Assembly (NCBI GenBank): GCA_910586045.1
Contig: CAJUIH010000051.1
Location: 1-22,088, forward strand
Length of the DNA: 22,088 nucleotides
Direction: 5' to 3'
From: an uncultured Eubacterium sp.
GTDB lineage: Bacteria > Bacillota > Clostridia > Lachnospirales > Lachnospiraceae
Shown: positions 1 to 8,090 of the stretch, piece by piece
Layout: the number at the start of each line of letters is the position of its first letter
Numbering within the stretch: the first letter of the stretch is position 1
Program-made: the position numbers and the translations under genes
Notes under the pieces: generated by a model
Databases searched by the model: none
What the model saw: only the letters and a program-made list of their open reading frames with translations
What the model was told of the DNA's origin: nothing

Positions 1-313
1 TTCCGATTTGCTTTCTCCGGTACTTTGGCAAGACCATAAATTCCGCGATACTATGCCCGAAGCTGTATTTTTGCACAAATGCATTTACCATTGCGAATCC
101 AAGCAGCCTGCCTGTTTCCTGCTGTTTGATAAAATAAGCGTCCCGTACTTCCGCTTCCTTGGTAAAATAACTCTCAAACCACGGATAGGCATATAAGGCT
201 TCTTCATTCAGATCATTGCCGTCCGTTAAGCTTTCTTCATACAAAGAATACTGCAGCAGACGGAATAAACAGTCTTTTTTATGTTTTTCAGCTTTTTCCA
301 AATATAATTCCAT
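1..313 (-). CDS. GNAT family N-acetyltransferase, C-terminal part cut off by the window edge
   Basis: An open frame starts at the ATG at 313 and runs without a stop to base 1, so about 104 N-terminal residues are visible. The start follows a purine-rich GAGGGGGG a few bases upstream. The visible protein begins MELYLEKAEKHKKD, has the hydrophobic strand LLGFAMVNAF near residue 75, and ends in EFMVLPKYRRKQIG. That last stretch is the beta4 strand plus the start of the (R/Q)xxGxG/A acetyl-CoA pyrophosphate loop typical of GNAT enzymes. GNATs transfer an acetyl group from acetyl-CoA to an amine; the substrate cannot be read from this fragment. It lies downstream of the sugar-binding lipoprotein gene, separated by a long palindrome, so co-transcription is uncertain. 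The family call is fairly secure, the substrate unknown. Confidence 0.75.
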   Translation of the reverse strand, partial: MELYLEKAEKHKKDCLFRLLQYSLYEESLTDGNDLNEEALYAYPWFESYFTKEAEVRDAYFIKQQETGRLLGFAMVNAFVQKYSFGHSIAEFMVLPKYRRKQIG

Positions 314-364
314 ATGCCCCCCTCTGCCGCATTTTGCAGGTACGATTGTTTGTTCCGGTTTCTT

Positions 365-523
365 AGGAACTGTATGTAAATAACCTGTGATATTTGCGCC
401 GGATTTTTCTTCGGGAGTGCCATGCAAAAATCAGGCGCATAGCGGGCTATGTAACTGATTTTTTCATGGTGCTGTCGGAGAAAAAGACAAGCAAAGATCA
501 TAGGTTTTTTACATACAGTTCCT
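365..523. repeat. Long imperfect palindrome (MITE-like or dispersed hairpin repeat)
   Basis: The segment reads nearly the same on both strands. The outer arm AGGAACTGTATGTAAA at 365-380 has an exact reverse complement at 508-523. Going inward, blocks AACCT, TGAT, TTTGC, TTTTTCT, CCATG, AAAAATCAG and CATAGC also match their partners, with scattered mismatches and one single-base offset. The centre is near 444 (CATAGC / GCTATG). Arms are about 75-80 nt with roughly three quarters of positions paired. No transposase frame lies inside. It fills almost all of the 209-bp gap between the GNAT gene and the lipoprotein gene. A non-autonomous palindromic element or a structured RNA/terminator are the alternatives; there is no U-tract on the minus-strand exit side. 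Confidence 0.75.
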
Positions 524-1773
524 TAGGATTCCAATAACTCTTCTTGCGTGTAATACCCTTCGCCAATCAGCAGTTCTTTTAAATTATCCGCGTCCGCAAC
601 CGACGGCGCACATACATACGACGGTACGACGAATGCATGGTTGTCATACTGCTCTGTATTGTTAATCTGCGGCGGCGTTCCTGTCACTACGGCGTCTGCC
701 ATTTCCGCACAGGCAACCGCCAGAATCCGTGTGTCCTGATGAATCGAAAATGCCTGCGTTCCTTCCAGGATATTTCTGCACGCCTCTATTTCACATCCCT
801 GTCCGGAAATAATCGGCCAATTATCCTGCGTATAACCGGCTGCGGCCGCAGCGGATTTACAGCCATAAGCAAACATATCGGACGCCGCCGCGCATATGGA
901 CAAATCCTCGTCCGTGTAATATTTTTTCAGTAATTTGGCGCAGCGTTTTTTTGCTGTTTCTTCGGTATTTTTGGTCATACATGCGGACTCGTAAGACAAT
1001 CTGCCCGATTTGCATACCAGGCTGCCGTCGTCTAAATACGGCTCCAATACTTCCATCAGGCCGTCGTACAAAAGCAGGGAACGGTTGTCGTCCGCAGGTC
1101 CCATAAAAAACTCAATCGTCCGGTATTTGCCGCGTTTCAGATCATCCAGCCCGGCTTTTTTGACAATGGCCTGTCCCATCTGGATTCCGATTCCTTTGTG
1201 GTCAAACGCGGTATAAAACGAAACGGCATCCGTATCCATCAGCAGACGGTCGTACGCAATAATAGGGATGCCTGCTTCTTTCGCTGCATCCGCTGCGTCT
1301 GTCAATTCATTCGCATCCACAGCGGCGACAATCATGCAGTCGGCTTTCGAAGCGATAAAGTCTTCCATTTGGGAAGCCTGCAGCTTTGGATCATTTTCGG
1401 CAAATTGAATTGCCACCTGGTATCCCCTGGATTCCAGATCTTTTTTGATCGTAGATGCATCCTCCGCCCAACGCCCGGCAGACTGGTCCGGCATTGAAAT
1501 TGCAATCGTCTTTCCCTGTTCGGCGTCTGTTTCCGTATCCGTACTATCCGCCGCCGGATCGTCTTGCACAGAAGACGGATCCCGACCGGTTTGTTCCGGA
1601 TCTGTTGTGGTACGATCCGTTTGTTCGGTATTGTCATTATTTTTTGGATTGGTCTGTTCCGGATCCGGTTTTTTGTCTGTACCATCGCCTGACGCGCATC
1701 CGGACAGCATTGCCGCCGTTAAAACAACTGCCGCTGCCGTATGCAGAAATCTGTGTAAATAGTTTCTTTTCAT
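523..1773 (-). CDS. ChvE-like sugar ABC transporter substrate-binding lipoprotein
   Basis: The predicted protein is 416 residues. It should bind a monosaccharide outside the membrane and deliver it to an ABC permease. The start chosen is the ATG at 1773, because an AGGGGA site precedes it and a lipoprotein signal follows at once: basic MKRNY, a hydrophobic stretch, and the lipobox LSGC with Cys26 as lipid anchor. Residues about 27-95 form an Asp/Thr/Gln-rich linker with recurring DPEQT and EQT units. The binding domain begins at GKTIAISMPDQ and follows the order of Agrobacterium ChvE: (S)xRW, AIQFAENDP, VAAVDANEL, IIAYDRL, FFMGPADDN, SGQGCE, and a C-terminal VVPSYVC...GYYTQEEL. No ATPase or permease gene is adjacent. 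The gene follows ilvC and may have a separate promoter I could not identify. A 15-bp palindrome (1792-1806) sits in its leader. The sugar is not predictable. Confidence 0.85.
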   Translation of the reverse strand: MKRNYLHRFLHTAAAVVLTAAMLSGCASGDGTDKKPDPEQTNPKNNDNTEQTDRTTTDPEQTGRDPSSVQDDPAADSTDTETDAEQGKTIAISMPDQSAGRWAEDASTIKKDLESRGYQVAIQFAENDPKLQASQMEDFIASKADCMIVAAVDANELTDAADAAKEAGIPIIAYDRLLMDTDAVSFYTAFDHKGIGIQMGQAIVKKAGLDDLKRGKYRTIEFFMGPADDNRSLLLYDGLMEVLEPYLDDGSLVCKSGRLSYESACMTKNTEETAKKRCAKLLKKYYTDEDLSICAAASDMFAYGCKSAAAAAGYTQDNWPIISGQGCEIEACRNILEGTQAFSIHQDTRILAVACAEMADAVVTGTPPQINNTEQYDNHAFVVPSYVCAPSVADADNLKELLIGEGYYTQEELLES

Positions 1774-1823
1774 AATTTCCCCTTTCCACCCGGCAGATGA
1801 TCTGCCAGTTTTTAAGCAAGACA

Positions 1824-1852
1824 GGCCGCCTATACAGTATGTATAAGCGGCC
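1824..1852 (-). terminator. Hairpin after ilvC, possible terminator
   Basis: GGCCGC-N-TATAC and its complement GTATA-N-GCGGCC form a roughly 12-bp stem with one mismatch and a short loop, beginning 12 nt after the ilvC stop. The minus-strand sequence after the stem (TGTCTTGCTT) is only moderately T-rich, so termination may be partial and allow read-through into the lipoprotein gene. Confidence 0.5.
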
Positions 1853-1864
1853 AATCAATGATCC

Positions 1865-2887
1865 TTAATTATTAATCAGTTTGCTGTTTTCATCGTTCCA
1901 ACTATAAAGCTTGCGTACATCCTTGCCCACTTCTTCAGACGGATGTTCGGCTGCTTTTTTGCGCATCATTTTAAAATGTACCTGACGGCCTGCCGGGGAC
2001 ATATCCAGTAAAAATTCTTTTGCAAAGGATCCATCCTGAATATCCGCAAGGATTTTACGCATCGCTGCTTTGGTATCCTCGGTAATAATCTTCGGTCCTG
2101 TTACATAATCGCCGTATTCCGCTGTATTGGAAATGGAATACCGCATTCCTTCGAACCCGGACTGATAAATCAAATCCACGATCAATTTCATTTCATGAAT
2201 ACATTCAAAATATGCGTTTCTTGGGTCATAGCCGGCTTCGCACAGTGTCTCAAAGCCTGCCTGCATCAGTGCGCAGACGCCGCCGCACAAAACTGCCTGT
2301 TCGCCGAATAAGTCTGTCTCTGTTTCTACGCGGAATGTTGTTTCCAAAACGCCGGCTCTTGCGCCGCCGATGCCAAGTGCGTAAGCCAGTGCAAGGTCAA
2401 GTGCTTTGCCTGTCGCATCTTGCTCTACAGCTACGAGACAAGGAACGCCTTTTCCTTCCAGATATTCGGAACGTACGGTATGGCCCGGGCCTTTTGGTGC
2501 AATCATCGTAACGTCTACATCCTTAGGCGGTACGATCGTCCCGTAATTAATATTAAAACCATGAGCGAACATCAACATATTGCCGGCTTCCAGGTTTGGC
2601 TCAATTTCGTTTTTGTACAGGTCTGCCTGTTTTTCGTCATTAATCAGGATCATAATAATATCAGCCATTTTTGCAGCTTCTGCGGAATTATATACCTGTA
2701 ATCCCTGTGCCTGTGCTTTTTCCTTAGACTTGCTTCCCTCATATAACCCAATGATTACATTGCATCCGGAATCTTTCAGATTCAGGGCATGCGCATGTCC
2801 CTGGCTGCCGTAGCCGATGATTGCAATCGTTTTGCCGTCTAATAAGGAAAGGTTGCAGTCTTCCTGATAATAAATTTTGTTTGCCAT
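1865..2887 (-). CDS. ilvC: Ketol-acid reductoisomerase
   Basis: This 340-residue protein is class I (short form) acetohydroxyacid isomeroreductase. It performs the Mg-dependent alkyl shift and NAD(P)H reduction of acetolactate or acetohydroxybutyrate in valine, leucine and isoleucine synthesis, in the cytoplasm. The N-terminal Rossmann domain shows GYGSQGHAHALNL at 25-37, the cofactor-selecting loop GLYEGSKS at 47-54, and the FAHGFNINYG segment with His109. The C-terminal knotted domain has TDLFGEQAVLCGG, the FECIHEMKLIVDL metal-site helix, and SNTAEYGD. Length matches the family. An AGGAGG precedes the ATG at 2887. ilvN lies 18 nt upstream, so the two are one transcript from the promoter at 3491-3518. 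A Glu in the cofactor loop (YEGSKS) makes strict NADPH preference uncertain, but loop reading alone is weak evidence. Confidence 0.97.
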   Translation of the reverse strand: MANKIYYQEDCNLSLLDGKTIAIIGYGSQGHAHALNLKDSGCNVIIGLYEGSKSKEKAQAQGLQVYNSAEAAKMADIIMILINDEKQADLYKNEIEPNLEAGNMLMFAHGFNINYGTIVPPKDVDVTMIAPKGPGHTVRSEYLEGKGVPCLVAVEQDATGKALDLALAYALGIGGARAGVLETTFRVETETDLFGEQAVLCGGVCALMQAGFETLCEAGYDPRNAYFECIHEMKLIVDLIYQSGFEGMRYSISNTAEYGDYVTGPKIITEDTKAAMRKILADIQDGSFAKEFLLDMSPAGRQVHFKMMRKKAAEHPSEEVGKDVRKLYSWNDENSKLINN

Positions 2888-2905
2888 TGTTAAGCCTCCT
2901 AAAAA

Positions 2906-3412
2906 TTAATCTAAATATGTAACATCGGAAGAACCTCTGGTTAAACCAGTTATTCCGGTCCTAGCAAGTTCAAGAATTTCAAACCCGGATACCAGATCTA
3001 AAAACGCTTCCAGTTTTTCCTGGTTTCCGGTCAATTCGACCACCATAGAATCCCTTGTGACATCCACAACTTTTCCGCGGAAAATTTCTATGACGCTTAA
3101 AATTTCCTGTCGGCTCGATTCCTGTACACGAAGTTTGACTAAAATCAATTCCCTTGTAACAGAACTTCCGGGCTCCAATTTTTTTATATCCAATACATCT
3201 TCCAGTTTAGCAAGCTGATTTTCAATCTGCTGCAGGATCAGCTCGTCCCCGCTGGATACAATCGTAATCCTCGTATATTTGGGATCTGCGGTCACACCGG
3301 CCGATATGCTGTCAATATTATAGCCGCGCCGGCTGAACAGGCCGGATATATGGCTTAAAACGCTGGACGTATTTTCTACCAGTAATGATAATGCTTGTTT
3401 TCTCATATGCAT
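2906..3412 (-). CDS. ilvN: Acetolactate synthase small (regulatory) subunit
   Basis: This 168-residue protein is the regulatory subunit of acetohydroxyacid synthase, which activates the catalytic IlvB subunit and confers valine feedback inhibition. An N-terminal ACT domain is visible: ALSLLVENTSSVLSHISGLFSRRGYNIDSISAG at residues 7-39, with the Gly-Tyr-Asn-Ile-Asp signature. The C-terminal AHAS small-subunit domain follows (RELILVKLRV, then FRGKVVDVT). The length is usual. There are two possible starts two codons apart (3412 and 3406); AAGGG sits about 5 nt before the first, which is preferred. The usual partner ilvB is not in the window: the gene upstream is the GH95-like glycosidase. It is followed by ilvC. 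Confidence 0.96.
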   Translation of the reverse strand: MHMRKQALSLLVENTSSVLSHISGLFSRRGYNIDSISAGVTADPKYTRITIVSSGDELILQQIENQLAKLEDVLDIKKLEPGSSVTRELILVKLRVQESSRQEILSVIEIFRGKVVDVTRDSMVVELTGNQEKLEAFLDLVSGFEILELARTGITGLTRGSSDVTYLD

Positions 3413-3490
3413 CGGTACCCTTCTTTCTTGCTTTTTTCCTGCTTCATTCCTGCTTGTCTGCAGTTGTATCGGTGCTTATGCACAGGTTTT

Positions 3491-3518
3491 ATTCTAGCAC
3501 ATTCAGTTGGAATGTCAA
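3491..3518 (-). promoter_or_regulatory. SigA-type promoter for ilvN-ilvC
   Basis: On the minus strand a consensus -35 TTGACA (3513-3518) is followed after 16 nt by TAGAAT (3491-3496), with TG one base before the -10 (extended -10). Transcription would start near 3484, giving a leader of about 70 nt. I see no T-box or run of branched-chain codons in that leader. Confidence 0.8.
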
Positions 3519-3567
3519 GTACCGTATGGAGAAATCGGCGGGCGGTTGATTTCAGCAAGGTCTGCCA

Positions 3568-5868
3568 TTATAGTTTTATGACCGCATTTTTTCCTTTCTG
3601 CAGGCTGCATTCCCATCCTGCATCCGGCTGCGGCTCTCCCGACGGCGTCCAGCCGCGAATCCTGCGGCTGCATGCACAGGGAGCTTCCAGAAGCAAAGAC
3701 GTCAGTTTTCCTTTTTCTGCTTTGGCACTAACCAAAATGGCACCCTCTGCGCGGAAATTCTGAAATGAAACCCCGTCCTGCAGCCATTGCGCCGGAACTG
3801 CCGGAAACGGCTCCACTTCCCCGCGTTCCGTGTACAGCAGCATTTCCTGCAGAGCATCTGCCGCGCACATATTTCCTTCGAGCGTAAACGGACGATAATC
3901 AAAACTGGAGTATCCCCGTTTTTTATAATCCCCATTTAAATGAAAACCGTTCGGCGAACAAAAACTGTCCCAAAATACCCGCAGCATTTCTGCCGCCTGC
4001 TCTCCTTTGTGTGCAACCGCGTACAATTCCGCCATCCAGCAAAAACTATACCCTACCCACATGCGTGTTCCAAGCTGTTCCAAATCGCGGATCACCGCAT
4101 CTATGATCCGGCGGTTTTCCTTTGTGTCATAACTAAGAAGACGCAGCGGGTGGATTGCATGTGCATGTGAAAAATGACGGTGGGATTGTGTCAGAATTTC
4201 ATTATCTGCCAGCATCAGCACTCCCCGTTTATCTACCGCAAGCGGCGGCAGGCGGCTGCCTGTTTCCTGCCATTTTTGAAGATCGGTTTCCCATACCGCA
4301 GCATCGACACACGCAGCCTTTGCATCAGCGGCTAAGAACCGTGCATATTGTTCGAGTGTCTGGTATAAATAAAGCAAAAGTGCCAGGTCATAATTACTGT
4401 TTGGTTTTAAAAAGGCTTCCGCTTCATCATCATGGATTTCCGGTGAACTGGAGATTGGAAGATACAGCAATCCGTCCGGCCCTTTTTCCAAAAGCGCCCC
4501 GATACAAAGGGCCGTTTCTTTCATATATGGATACAGCCGCTCTTTTAAAAACTGCAGATCTCCCGTATAACGGTAATAATCATCAAACGCCCTGCATAGC
4601 CAGATCTGGTTTGTCGGAGAAAGGGAATACATCGGCCAGCCGCCGAGCGGTTCTCCTTTGATCGTCATTACCGCTGGCAGACAAATCCCATCTGCCGCGT
4701 AAAATGATCGCGCAAATTCCGCTGCCGCATTTTTGGTATCCCACAAAAAATCTACAAAACAAGCTCCCTGTAAAATATGATTCGCTTTTAAATAGGAGTA
4801 GTAACTCATTTGTGTATTCAGATCGTTGTGATAATCCCCTTTCCACGGTGCAAGCAGGTCTTCATCGGCAGTCCAAACCCCCTGCAGCGGCATTGGATAA
4901 TATCCTTTTCTGGAACAGGATGCCAGCAGATAATTTGCAATGTACCAGTTTTTTTCCATTTCTTTATCGGCCAGACAGACACTGCTCTGCGCCCAATATT
5001 CCTTCCACCACTGTACATGGGAGGAAAACAATGTCTCATAAGATGCATCCATATATTTTTTTATATCACAAACAGCCGCTTCAAAAACATCTTCCCCATC
5101 TTTTGTAGTTACAATCCGATAATAGATCATGGTTTGATCCGCTTTCGCACAAACCCCCATCACAATTCCATAAGAAACCGCAGACTGCTCTTTTGGAACA
5201 TGGGCATTGATTTTCTGGCAAAAATACTGTACATAACTGCCATGTTCCAGATGTATCGTTTCCCACTTGGGTTTTTCATAGGAAAGATCCCGCAGAGAAC
5301 CTTTGCAGATCTTTTCGGTTTCCGATGTTGCATAAGCATCCGGCGTAATCTCTTTCTTTCCAAAATCAGGTGCCAAAAGTGCAACGGAAAAATCCCCAAT
5401 TGGCAGGTTAACCAAAATCATACCGACAGCCAGGCCGGCATGCACAATGCTTTTTATTTCAGCGCTTTCCCCTGCGTTTCCAGACAATTGCAGCCTGGCC
5501 TGCGCCGTATCCAAATCAAGCTGCGATTCCACATTTTCATACTGCGGCATATGCAGAATGATTTTGCCAGCCGGTAGTTTTGTAGGCGTTGGATGCTGAT
5601 AGGGGCTGTCGAAAACCGCACGAATCGTATCCGTTTGTTTCCCGCGCGCCAACCGGACCAGATTTTCATAGGTAAATGCCGCATCATTGATCCCAACCGG
5701 AACCGAATCATCCCATATATCCGTCCGGTCAAGGCTAAAGCGCAGGCCGGACGGCCCGCCCCATACAAGACATCCCATCTGCCCGTTGCCGAGTGCAAGC
5801 GCCTCATCCCAGCGTGTTATGTTATGTGCCGCGCAGATTTTGTAATTCCTTGTTTTTACTGCCTCCAT
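3568..5868 (-). CDS. GH95-like glycoside hydrolase (alpha-L-fucosidase clan, divergent active site)
   Basis: This 766-residue protein resembles the GH95 family, which includes inverting 1,2-alpha-L-fucosidases. The N-terminal beta domain opens with EALALGNGQMGCLVWG (residues 22-37), the counterpart of the family's EALPIGNGRLGAMVFG. The (alpha/alpha)6 barrel shows PLQGVW (327-332), PWKGDYHNDLNTQMSYY (341-357), SSSPE (473-477), HRHFSHAHAIHPL (563-575), FTLEGN (661-666) and ALQEMLL (672-678). Matching these from memory to Bifidobacterium AfcA, the catalytic acid Glu (Glu477) and one Asn (Asn351) are kept, while the other Asn is Asp349 and the activating Asp is Glu664. There is no signal peptide, so it acts in the cytoplasm. 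A GGAGGAGG precedes the start. It is the last gene after nahK and lnpA, suggesting it trims imported Gal-beta-1,3-HexNAc-type sugars. The exact activity is uncertain. Confidence 0.8.
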   Translation of the reverse strand: MEAVKTRNYKICAAHNITRWDEALALGNGQMGCLVWGGPSGLRFSLDRTDIWDDSVPVGINDAAFTYENLVRLARGKQTDTIRAVFDSPYQHPTPTKLPAGKIILHMPQYENVESQLDLDTAQARLQLSGNAGESAEIKSIVHAGLAVGMILVNLPIGDFSVALLAPDFGKKEITPDAYATSETEKICKGSLRDLSYEKPKWETIHLEHGSYVQYFCQKINAHVPKEQSAVSYGIVMGVCAKADQTMIYYRIVTTKDGEDVFEAAVCDIKKYMDASYETLFSSHVQWWKEYWAQSSVCLADKEMEKNWYIANYLLASCSRKGYYPMPLQGVWTADEDLLAPWKGDYHNDLNTQMSYYSYLKANHILQGACFVDFLWDTKNAAAEFARSFYAADGICLPAVMTIKGEPLGGWPMYSLSPTNQIWLCRAFDDYYRYTGDLQFLKERLYPYMKETALCIGALLEKGPDGLLYLPISSSPEIHDDEAEAFLKPNSNYDLALLLYLYQTLEQYARFLAADAKAACVDAAVWETDLQKWQETGSRLPPLAVDKRGVLMLADNEILTQSHRHFSHAHAIHPLRLLSYDTKENRRIIDAVIRDLEQLGTRMWVGYSFCWMAELYAVAHKGEQAAEMLRVFWDSFCSPNGFHLNGDYKKRGYSSFDYRPFTLEGNMCAADALQEMLLYTERGEVEPFPAVPAQWLQDGVSFQNFRAEGAILVSAKAEKGKLTSLLLEAPCACSRRIRGWTPSGEPQPDAGWECSLQKGKNAVIKL

Positions 5869-5920
5869 TGCACAGATCCTCCTCCCCGTTTCTTTCCTAA
5901 TTATACATTACATAAATACC

Positions 5921-8086
5921 TTAAATTTCATACCACACGATCTGGTTCGCTTCCAGTTCCAAATCAAAATGAGAACCATCCCCGCGGTAAACGACTGTTT
6001 TGCGCGGTTCGTACGTATTATTTACTACACAATATTTACCGTTTTCCACATAAGCATGTACTTCCACATCGATATTTTCGCTAAACCATCGGTGCAGCTC
6101 CTCCTCGGCCCCCGCACTCCATAAAATCGCGCGATACAGCAGCCTGCTGTTCGCAAAACTGTAAGGAAGCCCGCTGATATAAACCGCACGGCCGTTTCCA
6201 AACTGGTTGACCGCCAATTGTACCTGATGATCTTGCTCCACAAGTACCTGCGCGTGCTCCATGGCGTAAATATTCTTTTTGCCCTCTCCAAAATCAATCG
6301 TTCCCGAAACATCTTCTGTAATAAAATGCGCGTGGGTTTCCCAATTGTATTTATCGTAGCCAAGCGTAAACCCGCGTTCTTCTTCTACTCCGAATACGTT
6401 CGCCAATTGGAAAAAGCGCCCGTTCGCCTGATGCGCGCACGGCTCCCCGACGCCGATGATTCCGCCTCCTTCGTATACGAATTGCTTGACCACGGATGAG
6501 ATCGCCGGGTCAATCCACCATTCCCCTCCGGTGTGGGCGGTGTCCGCATCCCCGATATTTAAAATTACGTCAAACGTTTTTAACATGCCAGAGTCTTTTT
6601 TTAGATCGTCAAAACTGATAAACGCTACGTCAAACGGCGCCCCGGAAAGCGATTCTATAATCCCGGCATAGGAATAATTCTGCTTATAGTATATGGCATG
6701 ATGCACCATGTGGCATCCCCATGCCCGCATCTTCCCCCAGCAGTTGAGTACGGCTACTTTTTTTACACAATAAGGAACACAGCCTTTGATATTCTCATAC
6801 AGTTCCCGAAACTCATTGCACACAGATTCTACATAATCCACAAATTCCGGAAAATCCAGCGTCAGTTTTAAGTATCCGCCGTATCCGATCCGATCGACCG
6901 GCTTTCGCAAAATCGCGCGGCGTGCCGTAACCCAGTTTTCTTTCGCTTCTTTTACCGGATCTCCCCCTTCGTGGAATGTGTCCGGGAAAAAGTACGGCAA
7001 AAGCCGGCCCTCGGTATACGATACGCCCTCGATTTCACTGATCAGGCGCAGTGTAGACCCGTTTCCGACGCTTCCTACAACGGCATCCAGTCCGATTTGC
7101 GCAAACGTATCCAAAAACGGCTCCGTTCCGATCCAGTGATCGCCTAAAAACATCATCGCTTCCTTGCCGTAAGCATGTGTAATATCGACCAGTTCCTTTA
7201 CGATTTTAGCGACTTCCCGCTGCTGAAAGGATACAAAATCCTGATATTCTTTGGACGGAATCCGGTACTGCCCATTATAGTACCCCTGGTCGATGATATA
7301 TTCCGGGCGGAACGGATATCCTGCCTCCTGTTCAAACTGTTCTAAAATATAAGGGCTTACGGATGCCGAATAGCCATACCAGTCCACGTATTTTTCCCGC
7401 CGCTGCTCGTCAAAAAGCAAGGTAAACTGATGAAAAAAGGTGGTAAACCGCAGCACGTTGACATACGGATGCGAAGTAATAAAATCTTCCAGCCGCTTGA
7501 GAGAATATGCATGTGTCTCTGGCTGGCGTACGTCAAACGTCATTTGGTGTTCCACGTCTTTCCAGTCGTTGACCGTAGCATTATACATATGCACCGGATC
7601 CCATATAATATAGGCAAGAAAACTGACGGTATAATCATGAAACGGTATGCTATGCACCGTAACAGTCTGGCTTTTCGCATCATAACTCCAGTCGGAAACC
7701 GCGACGACGTCCCCGCTGCTGCGGTCGATGACCTCCCACCACCTGGAAATATCATCCTGGTCATTCGGCAAAAGCATGTCCGGATGCAGCCCTTTCATTA
7801 AAGGAATGCAAAGCTTACCGGCTGAGGCCGTATAAACAGGCGTCATAACATACATCTGCTGGATTTCCCGCGGATGCTGCCTGGCCCAGTCATTATCTTT
7901 TCTGGTCGTATAGTACGTCGCGTAGACTTTCAGTCCAAGCCCTTTTAATTCCAGCGGAAAATCGGTTCCGTCGCAGTCACGGACGGCATCCGCGCCCCAT
8001 TTTTTTGACAACCGGACCGTATCTTCGATCACATCCATATCCGTCGGTATCGTAACGCGTCCTTTTTGTTTCGTATCCTGTCCCAT
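5921..8086 (-). CDS. lnpA: 1,3-beta-galactosyl-N-acetylhexosamine phosphorylase (GH112)
   Basis: This 721-residue cytoplasmic enzyme splits Gal-beta-1,3-GlcNAc (lacto-N-biose) or Gal-beta-1,3-GalNAc (galacto-N-biose) with phosphate into Gal-1-P and HexNAc. Family landmarks are all present: GRVTIPTDMDV (9-19), KWGADAVRDCDGTDFP (29-44), VYATYYTTRKDN (54-65), DPVHMYNA (163-170), MMFLGDHWIGTEPF (311-324) and EGRLLPYFFPDTF (359-371). Asp316 in GDHWIG corresponds to the proposed proton donor of the B. longum enzyme, and Arg361/Tyr365 to its sugar-binding residues (correspondence from memory). A glutamine-amidotransferase-like middle domain (from about 440) and a C-terminal beta domain follow. The length is typical. 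The start at 8086 is 4 nt after the nahK stop, and its GAGGTGA site overlaps that stop, so translation is probably coupled. The related galactosyl-rhamnose phosphorylases are the main alternative; the nahK neighbour argues for HexNAc. Confidence 0.95.
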   Translation of the reverse strand: MGQDTKQKGRVTIPTDMDVIEDTVRLSKKWGADAVRDCDGTDFPLELKGLGLKVYATYYTTRKDNDWARQHPREIQQMYVMTPVYTASAGKLCIPLMKGLHPDMLLPNDQDDISRWWEVIDRSSGDVVAVSDWSYDAKSQTVTVHSIPFHDYTVSFLAYIIWDPVHMYNATVNDWKDVEHQMTFDVRQPETHAYSLKRLEDFITSHPYVNVLRFTTFFHQFTLLFDEQRREKYVDWYGYSASVSPYILEQFEQEAGYPFRPEYIIDQGYYNGQYRIPSKEYQDFVSFQQREVAKIVKELVDITHAYGKEAMMFLGDHWIGTEPFLDTFAQIGLDAVVGSVGNGSTLRLISEIEGVSYTEGRLLPYFFPDTFHEGGDPVKEAKENWVTARRAILRKPVDRIGYGGYLKLTLDFPEFVDYVESVCNEFRELYENIKGCVPYCVKKVAVLNCWGKMRAWGCHMVHHAIYYKQNYSYAGIIESLSGAPFDVAFISFDDLKKDSGMLKTFDVILNIGDADTAHTGGEWWIDPAISSVVKQFVYEGGGIIGVGEPCAHQANGRFFQLANVFGVEEERGFTLGYDKYNWETHAHFITEDVSGTIDFGEGKKNIYAMEHAQVLVEQDHQVQLAVNQFGNGRAVYISGLPYSFANSRLLYRAILWSAGAEEELHRWFSENIDVEVHAYVENGKYCVVNNTYEPRKTVVYRGDGSHFDLELEANQIVWYEI

Positions 8087-8090
8087 ATCG

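Noticed and set aside
226..501. Minus-strand frame of 91 codons across the palindrome
   Set aside because: It overlaps the GNAT start in another frame and consists largely of the palindrome; the GNAT frame from 313 has a good ribosome binding site and family motifs.
1792..1806. GGCAGAT-G-ATCTGCC palindrome in the lipoprotein leader
   Set aside because: A possible operator or small hairpin, but a single 15-bp site with no promoter next to it is not enough to name.
1774..1854. N-terminal extension of the sugar-binding lipoprotein
   Set aside because: A lipoprotein signal must be near the N-terminus, and the extension overlaps the ilvC hairpin region.
3531..3553. GAAATC/GATTTC hairpin after the GH95-like gene
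   Set aside because: Only a 6-bp AT-rich stem with no U-tract; too weak to call a terminator.
4810..5577. Plus-strand frame of 255 codons
   Set aside because: Antisense to the GH95-like gene, whose motifs are clear; no ribosome binding site or recognisable domain.
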